Below are positions 38,700 through 51,518 of a stretch of 64,000 nucleotides of DNA, piece by piece. Every line of letters begins with the position of its first letter. Within the stretch, counting starts at the first letter, position 1. This stretch comes from Ricinus communis. Its lineage: Eukaryota; Streptophyta; Magnoliopsida; Malpighiales; Euphorbiaceae. A program made the translations under genes and the position numbers. The notes under the pieces were generated by a model that worked only from the letters and a program-made list of their open reading frames with translations, was not told where the DNA came from and made no database searches. The stretch lies in contig NC_063256.1 in NCBI RefSeq assembly GCF_019578655.1, positions 20,064,005 through 20,128,004 on the forward strand, in the 5' to 3' direction.

Positions 38700-38709
38700 T
38701 TATATAATA
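38700..38709 (+). promoter_or_regulatory. Probable TATA box of the aldolase gene
   Basis: TTATATAATA lies about 105 bases before the start codon. It is followed by a second AT-alternating run (38711-38731) that could serve instead. Confidence 0.5.
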
Positions 38710-38813
38710 TATACACATATATATATATATACGGGTGCTTCTAGTTTGGTTTTGTCTTCTCATTTTCGTCCTCTATCTAAGCCCTCCCTATCCAATATCC
38801 TAAAGCTTTAGCC

Positions 38814-40376
38814 ATGTCGGCCTTTGTTGGCAAATATGCAGGTAATATTCACGCCCATTGCCTACTTTCTAATACATGTAAGGCTTAACCCTTGGAAGAA
38901 CTTTAGCAGAATTTTTAACCACTAGACTATTATGAATGCATTATGCATTGTTTTTCTTTCTCATAGGTGAATAGATGCCCTAATTTAACAACATGAACTG
39001 GAAGAATACTAACTTCTTGATCTTCTTTATCGTGATAAAGTACTAACCAAGTTAAAGACAATCCTTTTACATCTTTACATTTATATCAGTATTACGCTTC
39101 CATCAGTACCCTTTTCACTAATCCATCTGTTTCTTCAGAGGAGCTGATCAAGACTGCCAAGTACATTGCCACACCAGGGAAGGGCATTTTGGCAGCAGAT
39201 GAGAGCACAGGAACCATTGGCAAGCGTTTAGCCAGCATAAACGTTGAGAATGTTGAGTCGAACCGCCAAGCACTCCGCGAGCTCCTTTTCACCTCCCCCA
39301 ATGCCCTCTCCCACCTTTCAGGTGTTATCCTCTTTGAAGAAACTCTCTACCAGAAAACCTCTGATGGGAAACCATTCGTTGAAGTCCTCCAAGAAAACAA
39401 TGTTGTTCCTGGTATCAAAGTTGACAAGGGCACGGTTGAATTAGCAGGCACGAATGGTGAAACTACTACTCAAGGCTTTGACTCGCTTGGCGCTCGCTGC
39501 CAGCAGTACTACAAGGCAGGTGCCCGATTCGCCAAGTGGCGTGCTGTCCTTAAGATTGGTCCGACTGAGCCTTCTGAATTGGCAATCCAGCAGAATGCTC
39601 AGGGCTTGGCTCGTTATGCCATTATTTGTCAGGAAAATGGACTGGTGCCAATTGTGGAGCCTGAGATCTTGACCGACGGTCCTCATGATATCAAGAAGTG
39701 TGCTGCTATGACTGAAATTGTGCTTGCAGCAGTTTACAAGGCACTGAATGATCAACATGTCCTTCTTGAAGGGACTCTCCTCAAGCCTAACATGGTTACT
39801 CCTGGCTCTGATAGCCCAAAGGTAATATATAGCTCCGTTAATGGATGCTTAATCTGATTTAATTCAATCACAAACAAATCAGTTATTACAAGTTGTATTC
39901 ATCTCTATTTCTATACATACAACATTTTGGAGAATGATTTGGAGAGACCGTGTACAAATGCTCTTCACCACCATCATGTGCAGTTCAAATAATCACCTTT
40001 TTTAATTTTGCAGGTAACACCAGAGATGATTGCCGAGTACACTGTTACTGCACTACGCCGGACAGTTCCACCAGCTGTTCCAGGGATTGTGTTTCTGTCA
40101 GGTGGACAAAGTGAAGAGGAGGCAACCCTGAATCTCAATGCAATGAACAAGCTTCCAGTGTTGAAACCATGGACACTGTCCTTCTCCTTCGGACGAGCAT
40201 TGCAACAAAGCACACTCAAAATATGGGCAGGAAAGAAAGAGAATATCGAGAAAGCTCAGGAAGTATTCTTGGTGAGGTGCAAGAGCAATTCTGAAGCAAC
40301 TCTTGGGAAGTACACTGGAGGAGGTGCTAGTGGGTTGGCTTCTGAGAGCTTGTACGTTAAGGGATACAAGTACTAG
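38814..40376 (+). CDS. FBA: Fructose-bisphosphate aldolase, class I, cytosolic
   Basis: Cleaves fructose 1,6-bisphosphate to glyceraldehyde 3-phosphate and dihydroxyacetone phosphate in cytosolic glycolysis, or the reverse in gluconeogenesis. Exons 38814-38841, 39139-39821 and 40014-40376 splice in frame to 357 residues, the length of plant cytosolic isoforms. The N-terminus [20 protein letters not shown] has no transit peptide. Class I hallmarks are [40 protein letters not shown] and [15 protein letters not shown], whose lysine (residue 225) is the Schiff-base position equivalent to Lys229 of rabbit muscle aldolase. [19 protein letters not shown] and the C-terminal tyrosine (VKGYKY) are also present. 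The frame is intact and all catalytic blocks are in place. Exon 1 codes for only nine residues plus one base, as is common for this family. The gene follows UKL on the same strand but has its own promoter elements. Confidence 0.97.
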
Positions 40377-41649
40377 GTAGAGGCCTCGTTGATCTGTTTA
40401 TGGTGTTGCTGCTGATAATACTTTAAATTTATGCACGCAAAAAATTTGTATTTATTTTCCCTTCCTCACAATGCTAATTCCTTATTAGTACAGATCGGTT
40501 AATATGCACATTCAAACTCATGTAATAGTTAAAAAATTGATTCAAGTTTAGTTAATACTCATATTGCATGGCCGGAAATATGTCATGGCAACCCAATGTT
40601 TGATCACTAAACAACACGAGTAAGAATAAAAGAATGTGCCAATTTTTTTTTTTAAAAGAGGATAAAGATCCATATTATATAATTATTAGAATATTTTTTT
40701 ATATTGTTAGTGGCATATACAAAATAAATAAGATGATAAATATCGATACAATTTATTACAGATATTATATTTTCATATATTATACTTATAGATATTATAT
40801 TTTCATGTATTATATTTTTTTTCTAAACTAGTAAAATGAAAGTTAAATAACTTTTCAACATATATATAGTTACGACAGACACATATCGTTATTAATATTT
40901 ATTTTTGTTAATTCTATCATTATATTTTTTGTTGAATCGATAAAATAAAAGTAAAAGAATTTATAGTGAATGTAATTAAGAAGTTAGTGACTAGATTGGA
41001 CCAACACAAATCATTAGTGATATTTATGTTCATCACATTTGACGCATTATACTTTTTGTTGAATGAGTAAAATGAAAGTAAAAGAGGTTATATTGAATAT
41101 AATTAAAAAGTTAGTGACTAGATTGGTATAAATTGGAAGTTTAATGATGATGTGGTAAATTAACTTAATGGTAAATTACCAATACTTTTTATCCGGACAT
41201 TAATAATTGTCCTCGAGCTATTGTTTATCTCAGCAGCATTGGAAAATTGTATAATATTGCGTTAAAATCAGATCAAGTTGAATCAATTGTAATAATATTG
41301 TTTACTTAGATAAATATTTTTCATTAACTTTAGCTCATTTGAAGATGACTTGAATCTTACATCGTCTGGTCTTGCAAGAAAGGAGGAACATAAAAAAAAT
41401 AAAAGGACAAGATAGAGAATGTGCCACCTTTGCTAAGGAATGAGCTTATTTACTTGTCACTTAATAATAAATGAGTTGGTAAAGATCTTTTTTAACTTAA
41501 TTAATATTTCGTGTTCGAACCTTAAGTATGCAGCTGTGTTAAAATTCTTGAGGCAGTGTTTTGCCACCCGTAAGAGTCCTACTTGACACGCTCTAGATTA
41601 AGTCTAGATAATATATTCCCATTAGCTTTTAATAAAAAAATAATTATCA
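40377..41649. other. Aldolase 3' flank and AT-rich spacer
   Basis: AT-rich, without coding signals. Sequence around 40900-41000 and 41020-41125 repeats the phrase GTAAAATGAAAGTAAAAGA / GTTAGTGACTAGATTGG, pointing to a small local duplication of about 130 bases. Confidence 0.55.
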
Positions 41650-43540
41650 ATAATGGTCCCACTCTCAGTATGACTAGCACGTTGAAATTGCATAGCATTA
41701 ACCACCAATAAAGCATCTAATTCAATATCCATATGATCAATTGATAGTTCCATAAGCTAGATTATAGCCTCACGTAGTCCGAGTGTCTCACCTTCTTGTA
41801 TAGAAACTTGAACACCTTATAAGTGACTTACAAGCCACGAACTGACCATGCCAATTATTAAGAATAATGCCAAGACCTACTGCTCTTCTTGAATAAAAAA
41901 TGCAGCATCTATATTGCAATACTAACGTTCTACTACAGGTCGTTGCCAAGCATGTACCTCATTACATGCCTCCGCTTGGGATGAGGAAGCACTTGTGATT
42001 TGATTTTGATTTGCAAGCCAATTAGATAAAAATAAAAGCCCTTGATTGTACTACCATTGCAGGTGGAAGAACTGTACCGCTCCAAAGCTTGTTGTTCACT
42101 GATTCCAAATACACCACAACATAGTGACCAATTTCCTAATAGTTTCTTGGCATGATTGTTGAAATGTACTCAACAACCATTCATCCAACCCTACTGTCAT
42201 TATTATGAGGAATGAAAATATCTACTCGCTGACAACAATCATTAGCATAAGGGCAATCTAAAAATAGATGCGAAGGATGTTCAAAGTCATCATCACAAAG
42301 GGTACAACTTAAAAGACACATACATAACTCTACTACACAAGGTAGCATTCAAAGAAAGACAAAATCTGCAAAGTCTCTAAATGAAATTTAAAATTCTTGG
42401 TGGAGCACTATAATGTCTTCCAACCTGAAATTGGAGGGACAAGTTGAAATGGCAATAGTCATTCTCAAAGCAATTTATAACCCAATTTATAGTGTAATGG
42501 CCATCCTTGGTAAAATTCCATATCAGCTTGTCACGTTTAGGTTGCCATGGTAGGAGTAAACGAGTTACAATATGGACGTCAAAAGGCAAGAATAGAGAAT
42601 GAACCAAAGGCGAATCCGATTGCCTTAGAACTGAATCAATAATGTCAGCCCCCACTAAATGCTCTAAGCCAATAATGATGGAATAGGAAATACAAAGAGA
42701 ATCAATAGTTTTAACCTAAGTTTTCCTCCAAACGTTAATAGATTTGCCATTTTCAACTTTCCAATGACAACCAGTTGTAATTGAGTCCTTAGCGCTTTGA
42801 GACACTCTTCCAAACATAACTAGGATTATTTCCTACCTTAAAAGATATAAAGTTACCCTTTAGGAAATATTTAGCTTTATAGATCCGAGCAACCAAAGTA
42901 TGAGGTATCACGATAAATTTCCAACCTTGCTTAGCTAATAAAGCAAGATTAAAATCTTGCAAATCTCGAAATCCCATCCCACCTTCATCCTTATTAGCAC
43001 AAAATTTAGACCAGCTAATTCCAATAAACTCCTTTCCTTCCATTGCCTCTGTACCCTACTAAAAGGAATTCATCATTCGTTAGAGTTCTTCACAAAGAGA
43101 AACCGGAATAGCAAAGATACTCATACAATAATTGGGAGTAGCTTGAGCAACAGTCTTAATTAACATCTCCTTACCCGCTTTAAAAAGAAATATATTTCAC
43201 CATCCTTGTAAGCGCTTCAATAGCCTCTCCTTTAAGAACCCAAAAATCGCTCACTTTGGTCTATTAATGAGAGAGGGCAAACCCATGTACCAATTGGTGT
43301 TTTCAGATGAGTGGACACCTAAAGTATTGGAGGATTTGACTTATCTGTCCAACCTGACATTGACACTAAAATGAATACTATATATGAAGAAGTTAATAAC
43401 TTGCCTAAAAATATTCTCATAATATTGCAGGATTTGATAAACAACTATGAGCAATAAAATGAAGTTTTAGAAAAACCAAAAGAGAAAGTTTTCTCTTTCT
43501 TGCGCACTCTTATTCTTATGATAGATAGTACCCAAAATTT
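41650..43540 (-). mobile_element. LINE remnant: reverse transcriptase end, zf-RVT and RNase H region
   Basis: On the minus strand, broken frames follow the order of a plant L1-type ORF2 end. The stretch about 43440-43080 resembles the post-RT block (WVCPLSLIDQSERFLGS and LRLLLKLLPIIV). An open segment at 43043-42789 has EFIGISWSKFCANKDEGGMG, FRDLQDFNLALLAKQGWKF and YVWKSV. A segment at 42655-42377 has PWQPKRDKLIWNFTKDGHYT (zf-RVT entry). About 41900-41700 resembles RNase H (NIDAAFFIQEEQ, GLGIILNNWHGQFVAC). Multiple stops and shifts show it is a fossil. The endonuclease and N-terminal RT are absent. Confidence 0.75.
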
Positions 43541-44880
43541 AAGGTGTTAGGAAGACATAAAGCTATAGAATGTTAATCTCATAAATCTTTTCGTGGTGCC
43601 TTTGTCTATTATATTGCATATATGACATGGTTGAATTTCATACACAAGATTTATTCTATTTAAATCCAAAATTAATTATTTGGTACTATTATTTGCTTAA
43701 ACTATATGCTCTCATGTGAATTTATTGTGCATGTGATTGATATTTGAAAAAGGACTTTGAGTCTAATTAGAATCTAAAATGAAGTGGATATAACCAAAGA
43801 GAAAAGAAAGTCCAAAAGAAAATTGGATATGCATTCCGTTCTACCCAGGGAAGCAAGAAGAGACCAAAAAAGTTATCGGGACCAGGCATAAAATGAAGAA
43901 GTAAGTCTGTCATTTCACTCGAACCGAGCAAGATGATGAAGTAAAGCTGTCCATATTGAGCAACTTCTCAAGATGTAATTATTAGGTAAGAGGAGATGTA
44001 ATGGAGTTTGAGGCATGTAAAAAACAAAACTGTTTTTAAGGATTAACTTCAGTCATCCTCCAGAATTTAACAAGCAGCAACCTAAAGAATATTATTTAAC
44101 TAGTGAAAAAAAGAAATAGAAAAGATATGTTTATCAAGCTTACTATAGAGCTAAAGTTATAACGTTATAATATAACATTTAAAAAAAATAATAGGAAATA
44201 TTCCCTCCAATAATTGAACTTTAGAATAAATAGAATATGATAGTGGCTAAAGCAAATAGGAACATTTTAAGGTAAGAAAGAAATAAATGATTTTATGAAA
44301 AATAAATAATTTTACTCGATTAAATATGAGTATAGAATGCTTCGAATCTGATGGCTTTTGGACTATGAACCGTACCTAGAAAAATAAGACATAACACACA
44401 GGGTTATTGGTAAAGTAATTAACTTGTATGAACCAAAGACTTTTTGTTGTGGGTTAGTGCCTTATCAATCATATTATAACCATACTATTTATGCTGTACT
44501 ACGCAGTTTTGCGCTAAATAAGCCATGCACACACCTAATAATTCATAAGTGCTTTAGAGACTTTACCACAATCTCATAGGAGGGGCCCCACTCTACACTA
44601 ATATAGGTAATTTCATCAAGTATATTCTGCAATTCAATATACCACCCTTAAGGGAAATAAAATTTATTAAGAGCTTTTAGCTCCTCTTTTCATGTATTGC
44701 TGTCTAACACTACTCACATCATGGGAAAGAAAATTATTATGCTATTAAGATTAACAAGTAACCTTTTTACCAATATGAACCTTATGTGATCTTCAATAAC
44801 AAAGGTTGGGTTACTATCACTATTAGTATCTCATATTAACTTAAGGCTCATTCCCCTCAATGTTTCATTAATTAACTTTG
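43541..44880. other. Unassigned spacer
   Basis: AT-rich sequence without recognisable protein or RNA signals. Its right end may belong to the older Copia remnant whose body lies at 47142-49260. Confidence 0.5.
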
Positions 44881-44907
44881 TAATTCTAGTAGCAACCAAG
44901 AGGGGGG

Positions 44908-47136
44908 TGTAGGTGACAGTTTCAGGTGCACGCCCAAGTGTCTTTAGCGACTATGGCACTGTAAGGCTTTTCAACCTAATCGAGAACACGCTAACTAGTC
45001 AATGAGACTAGCGTAGAGATGGGAGTCGCTACCCGGGTAATCACCGGGACACTTTTACTAATGAGTGGCGTTTCTCAGATTCTATAAGGAAGCGTAAACT
45101 ATAAAATCCAGAGATGGATCTAGAAGCCAATTTCCTTATATGTGTATATTAGTCTTTAATTTTATTATTTAACAAATTATTCTCTATATATGCAAAAAAT
45201 TCATACATATGCATACCAAATAATACACATAATTCATTTAAGTCTAGCCCATGTTTAAGTTGTTAGCCAAGTTTACTAGTTAATTATGTATGTAGCCCAT
45301 CTAGTCTAGCCCAATTAACATTATGCTTTTGATTTCCAGTCTTTAGACCTAATGAACTACTTATTATGATAAAGTTCGTTTATTGTGATTCTAATTCTAA
45401 TAAAGCCTAATCCTAACTAAAACATGCCAAGGCCCGCTAAGTCTATTTAGATTTTAGGGTTTTAGGCCTAATTAATGTTGATTAGCCTATTACACTATAA
45501 TATTCATGTTGGATCCAATTTTAACCCTAAGTCTATGTGGTCCATTTTAATTAATCAATCACATAAACACATATTTGATAATTATATAGTAAGCAAAATA
45601 AACTAAATAAAGGCAAGAAAATAAACATAATTATTACAATTTGGCCTACAACTATGATTGCAAAAGAAAAATACCTAAAAACTAATACCGAACATCAAAA
45701 TACATTAAAAGGCATCCAGAAAAAATAAAAAAATGGGAGCGAACCTTGCACAACCGATCCGCTCTAAGCATAGAGCCGATCGGCTCAACACAGAGCTAAT
45801 TGGCTCTACACTGTGCCGATCAGCTCTAGGATTTTAGGCACATTTTTTGTCGATTCTTCAGCGTATATTGCATCCCCATGACCGAATTTCATATGCACAG
45901 ATAAAGAATTTAATTAGATATGAAAGAGAATAGAATGAAAACATCAAAATAAAATAACAGGAGTCAATTGAACGATCAAAACCCTAAAACTAATAAAACC
46001 TTAAAAACTAAAAGCACAATGATAAAAAAAATGGCAAATCAATCATGTAATCCTATTAAACATATTTAATTACCTAATCATAATGAAAATATAAATTTAA
46101 ACATTAATCCTATTGCATGTTTTTAATAAGATTCAAAACCTTAATTGGCAACATTATCAGATTCAAAACCTAGAGTTCTTATTATCATATTCAAAACTCA
46201 ATTGACATGTAGATTCATAGAAGCACTAATCTAATCATACTGATCATAAATAATAACTCTAATCGTATTTCTAAAAATAAATAATAAAAATAAAATAAAA
46301 AAGAAATGAAGGAACCAATTTTAGGATGATGATGAATGCATGTTTAATAAAACCCTTAGGTTGTCACCGTAGTTGATGGTTCTGTGTGTCTCAGACGATG
46401 AGGAGACAGTTAAGTCACAGGCTGGTTGGAATATAATTCTGGATCTGGTGTTGAAAAAACTTTTGTTGATTCAAAAAAGTTTCCAAAAATAGTTCTTTCT
46501 TGAGTGGCTTTTTTCTTAGTGACTTGAGTTCTCAAGAACGATAATATTTTTTCTCTGTGTGTTTCTCTTTGTTTCTTTTTCTTAATATTCTCTCTGTGTT
46601 CTCTCTATGGTGTTGTTGTCTCTTATCGAGTATCGTTAATCCTAAACACCTCTTTCTATTTATAGAGGTAGGGTTTCAAAGAAAATGATAATCTCAGTTA
46701 TTTTAAAAAATAATATTGATAAATATCTAAATTTAATTTTTAAATTTAAATAATTGTCATTAAAAATCTATAATTATCATCAAAAATATTTTAGAATCTG
46801 TATTTGGACGTAAAATTATCGAGAAAAACGATGTCAAGCTGCAAAAAATCCAATCAGCATTGTGTAAAGTTTGATTGGCTCTGTACAGGAAAGTTTAAGA
46901 AATTTGTTCAATAAGATTTCTAAATTTGTGAAATCCTCATTTTGACCATCAAACTTTATTTTTCTTAATAATTTAGTCCAAATTAATATTAAAAAGATAA
47001 TTCCAACTGGATTAACCTCAACCCTAGCCTTAGATTCACCTCTCCTTCATCTTGTGAGACCCGAGAAGGAAATAACTTTCATCATAGGGTTATCTGTATT
47101 TCCCTCAATATCTAGATCCGAAAAGGGGTGCCAACA
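44908..47136. mobile_element. Solo LTR, family B (2229 bp), with perfect 5-bp target duplication
   Basis: Begins TGTAGGTGACAGTTTCAGG and ends GGGGTGCCAACA (TG...CA). It is flanked on both sides by GGGGG (44903-44907 and 47137-47141). Removing it and one copy of the repeat restores ACCAAGAGGGGGGTGAATTGG, a continuous sequence. Inside are several variants of GCCGATCGGCTC / CCAATTGGCTCTACAC at about 45765-45830 and again at 46850-46890. No gag or pol sequence flanks it. A truncated relative lies at 24585-24945. Confidence 0.85.
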
Positions 47137-47141
47137 GGGGG

Positions 47142-49260
47142 TGAATTGGTTAAAATAAAAAACCAAAAATAAATTAAACAAAGAATGAAAAATCAAGCAA
47201 AACTCATAACACCAAGAATTTATATAATTCGGTCAACACTTGCCTACATCCACTCCTCAAGAATTCTTTTGAGATGATCCACTATCAAATACAATTACAA
47301 AACCAAACTCTCTTTATGTTCTTTTACAAGACTAAGAATAAACCCAAGTGTTTTTCCAAAGGCTCACACTCTAACCCAAGTGTTGTTCTAGGCTCACACT
47401 CTAACCCACTCTTAAATTTTCAATCTTAGCTATAAGAGCTTTTAATCCCTTATTCAATATACCATTTTGAGCTTTGAATACAAGAATTAAATCCTTATCT
47501 ATCCAAAGATTCAATCCTAAGCTTGAATCTTTAATAAATAGAAAAGAAAGATGAAAATTTAAAGGTTGTTGAGACTAAATACATAATGGGGGCTTAAAAT
47601 AAATGCTCTTACTTGACTTAGGACAATTAGAAATAAAGTTTAAATAGTTCTAGATGAAATAGAGATATTATACCCTTATTAGATGCAAATATAATTGTTT
47701 TAACAACCTTCACAATTATAGCTTCACGGGTGGGAAGAATCTTTCATAGCTGTAAAGTCTTAGCGCGTAAAATATATTTGAAAAACTGGAACCCATCATG
47801 GCCATGAATAATTCTTTATGGCTAGGAAGGTCCTTTTTTATGGCTAGAAATTTTTGTTCACTGCTAGGAACTTTTGGCTTTCACTGCTGGACATTTTGGC
47901 CGTGAATTCTATTGTAATTTATTGAAGAATTAGAGAGTTGGCATCTTTTAGAGGCGTGAACATTTCTTCACGACTGGGAAGATTTATTCACGGTTGGAAA
48001 TGCTGGCCATAATTTTGTGGTTTCTTCAAATTTTAGGAAAAATATATTTTTTTCACGGGCGTGAATCCTTGTTTTCACAGTTGAGAAGGAAGCCATGAAT
48101 GCTACTTCCCTGAGAATTCTTCTTGATTGGAAAATTTTCTTTACGGCTGGAAAACTGATGTTTCACGGCCATGAATAAAAGTTCATGAGCGTGAAACTGT
48201 CCTATTTTAGAAGAATCAATTTTCATTCCTTACACATAAACACTCAAACATAAAATTAATAATTTTTAATTGTTTGTAACCATCAAAATATGATTAACGG
48301 CCCTCAAAGTTCAACAAACTTCTTTCCTAAAGGTTTAATCAAAGGATCAACCAAATTTACTCTTCTTCATCATGTCTTAAATAAGTGTACTTTTTCTTAC
48401 TATTGAAGGCATTATTCTTTACAATAGCAATTGCCATTTGGCAATCACAGTATATAGACCTAGAAGGTATTGGTTTTAAATCCAATGAAATACTTGCTAA
48501 GAGATTTCTCAACCACTTAGCTTCATTACCAGCTAATTGCAGAGCAATAAATTCTGACCCCATAGTAGATTTAGCAATTATAGTTTGTTTAGTTAACTTT
48601 CAGGTAACTGCACCCCCACTAAAATTAAATATATAACCGCTAGTGGATTTTATCTCATATGAATCTAAAATCTAGTTAGCATCATTATTCCTTCTAATAC
48701 AACGGGAAATCCACTATAAAGGATACCATAGTTTATGATACCTCTTAATTACTCCATTAGTCTGAGTAATGAGATCCATGACCACGATTAGGATTGTATT
48801 TATATATCTGCTCAATCTACAAACAATATGAACTACATTAGGTTGATAAAATTATATTAATTGTAACATACTCTTAATAATTTTTATATTCTCAGATTGG
48901 ACAATATGGTCACCTTTATTTTTCTTTAATTGTGTGTTAGCATCACAAGGGGTACTAACTGATGTGACATAAAAATATCCAAACTTCTTAAAAAGTTTCT
49001 CAACATAATATTCTTGGGAAAGCATTATGGTATCATCCTTTTTTATGATTTTAATATCTAAAATAACACTTGCTTCACCCATATCTTTCGTATAAATATT
49101 TAAAAGTAAGAAACTCTTTAGTTTTATGTACTATATCATTCTTCCTTACGATTTTTATATCTAGATGAAAACGCACCGGATAGTTGTGTTTTCATTTTTT
49201 TTAATTTTCACGGATGAAACTACGCGTTTTTGAAGGACCTAGGCCACATATGTTTTATCT
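47142..49260 (-). mobile_element. Older Copia remnant: pol 3' end and presumed LTR-side sequence
   Basis: Minus-strand frames give the end of Copia pol. About 49082-48852 has LDIKIIKKDDTIMLSQEYYV and EKLFKKFGYFYVTSVSTPCD (reverse transcriptase end). About 48640-48357 has the RNase H block (STSGYIFNFSGGAVTWKLTK, MGSEFIALQLAGNEAKWLRN, IYCDCQMAIAIVKN). The part toward 47142 is noncoding and carries many TTCACGGCCGTGAA-like motifs. The interrupted sequence AGAGGGGGGTGAATTGG at its left edge is where the family B solo LTR inserted. Premature stops and missing gag, integrase and most of RT show it is dead. Confidence 0.7.
47700..48215. repeat. Cluster of degenerate TTCACGGCCGTGAA-like motifs
   Basis: Variants such as TTCACGGGTGGGAA, TGGCCATGAAT, GGCCGTGAATT, TTCACGACTGGGAAG, TTCACGGTTGGAAA, TTCACGGGCGTGAAT and TTCACGGCCATGAAT occur at irregular spacing of roughly 20-60 bases, about a dozen or more times. 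Many are near-palindromic around CACGGCCGTG. Confidence 0.65.
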
Positions 49261-50220
49261 ACTTTGGATTATGTAGAGTCATGAATCGAGGTCCATGTTA
49301 TAAGAATTGTTAGTAATTGCAATCCTTTAGGACATCATCATAGACAAAAATTGGCAAGAGAGAGGCAAAATTACTAATAATGAAAAAATAGGTGATTAAA
49401 GTTTGTTAATAAACCTTGTTACTCTCTATCACTAAAGATAGAAGCTATAAGGCTAACTGGCTGCTTATTATTGACAATGTTAGATGGTCTCGAGTGATTG
49501 GCTTTTATTGATCGAGTTTTTAAAGACAAATTTGTTATTTTGGTGGATACACCTCTTTTATTAAACAATACATTATGGATTTAATGGCAATTTCCTTGCC
49601 TATTTGATAGAAAATGATCTTTAAGATCCTAAACCGATCTTACCTGGAAATATTTATGAAGAGCATATCTAATTATATTAGTGTCTATAATTGCGGTATT
49701 TGTGTGGTGCCAAAAAGAAACATAGCTTGAAGTGGATAAAGCATAATTGATTTTGCCACTAAAAGCGGAGAAAAATATGTCTAGACCGGTGAAAGAAGCC
49801 ATGCACTGAGAAATTAAAGACGTTACTCATATTATGCCTTAACTCCATGATCCACGTGAGTAACCGGTTCCGACCCATCTTTGGTATAGCATCTCTAGCA
49901 ACATACTCCCTTCTCTAATATCAAGTGTCTGGGTTGCAAAAACAAAAGGAAAAGAAGCAGAAAACTCGACAGGATACTACGAAATACAAAATTCTCTATA
50001 AATTAGGAAACAAAATATTAGAGAAATGTTAATATATATATGTATATATATTATTTATAAATCAAATACTTATAAGTCATGCTAATATTTTTAAATAAAA
50101 TCTAAATAATTAATAACTATTTATGAAAAATTAAAACATAAAAATAATAAATTACTACTCTAAATTTTTTAGTACATTATTAAATAATCAATTAATATAA
50201 TTAATATACTTGGCATATAA
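49261..50220. other. Unassigned spacer
   Basis: No recognisable reading frame, RNA or repeat end. It could be decayed retroelement sequence, but nothing identifies it. Confidence 0.45.
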
Positions 50221-50229
50221 TGAATATTA

Positions 50230-50779
50230 GGAGTGATTATTATTTGTCCTTGTATTTTTCCATATTATACTAGTTACCTTCTAATATTTTAAAATATATT
50301 TTTTATTATAATTTTATACTAAAACCCTATTTCGTTATAATTTTTATTAAACAACCGTTAACTAGGTTTGGTTTTATACTATCTGCCCCATAATCTTTAG
50401 TGTAATATACAAGTTTTTCCTTATAGTTTATTTATTATACTAAAACCTCAATGTCTAATTTTTATGCAAAAAAATCAATTTTAGTGTATATATACAAAAA
50501 TAATTAACTAGTGTTCTTTAATTATTCTAATTTTTAGCATAATTAAATTCTAATAAAATTTAAATATCTTGAAAGTACTTATATTAATCAAAATACTAAA
50601 AATTTATATAATTTAACTTTAAATTGTTAAAATAAAATAGATATTATTCTTATTATTAATTTTGTTACAAATTAGAATTGTAACTTTGATAAGAAGTTTG
50701 AGGATTGAATTATATTTTTTATGAATTTAATTCTTTAACTGTATTGATTTTTAAAATGTAAGAAAATTTTAGTGCAATA

Positions 50780-50841
<62 letters not shown>

Positions 50842-51024
50842 CACATAAATTAGGGGGAAAACAGTATAGAACCAAACCTAATTAACGATTTTCTAATGGA
50901 GATTCTGACGGAAGATGTTTTTAATATAAAATTATAAAATAAAAGGATGAAAAAATATATTTTTAAATATTAGGGGTTAACTAGTATAATATTGAAAACA
51001 TAGAGGACAAATAATAGTTACCCC
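50230..51024. mobile_element. Long-TIR MITE (795 bp), Mutator-like
   Basis: The left arm (50230 to about 50390) matches the reverse complement of the right arm (about 50852 to 51024). Shared landmarks are TATTATTTGTCC, AATATTATACTAGTTA-like sequence, AAAATATATTTTTT, CGTTAACTAGGTTTGGTT / CGTTAATTAGGTTTGGTT and CCCC near the inner limit. Flanking 9-mers TGAATATTA (50221-50229) and TAAATATTA (51025-51033) differ at one base. The interior is mostly AT-rich with a long (AT)n run and codes for nothing. Confidence 0.8.
50783..50839. repeat. (AT)n microsatellite inside the MITE
   Basis: An uninterrupted AT run of about 28 units close to the centre of the inverted-repeat element, where it would form the tip of a large fold-back. 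Confidence 0.95.
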
Positions 51025-51033
51025 TAAATATTA

Positions 51034-51513
51034 CAATTTGTAATTTATTCAGTAATATACTAGATAATATTTAGATTTTAGAAATTAGCTATTTCCTATA
51101 GAGCAAGAGAAGAATAATGTATAATATATATATATAGAATTTATTAGATGTAAAACGACTAAAAATTAAAAATATTAATATAATAAAAAAGTTAAGAATA
51201 ATTTATAAATAGAAAGCAAATATGAAAAAAGTTACAAAATCTTTTCAAAATAAAAAAAAATAATTAAATTGATTTTTTTATATTCTTAAAAATAAATAGA
51301 AAATATAAAAAAGATAGAAAATATTTTTTGTTGAAATTCTCAAAACGTGTACGGCTCGGAAATGCATTCCATCGGATCTTGGTTGGCATGGGAGTTGGAT
51401 TTCACTGAACTCGTTTTTTACTAGCTACTGCTACCTTACAAAGTAAAAAACTAGGTGATTTATAGGATGTCGTAGTTATAATGGCTTTTTAGTACTTTTA
51501 TGTAGTTATTAAA
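51034..51513. other. AT-rich spacer
   Basis: Short spacer between the MITE and the second family A solo LTR; nothing recognisable. Confidence 0.55.
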
Positions 51514-51518
51514 TAAAT

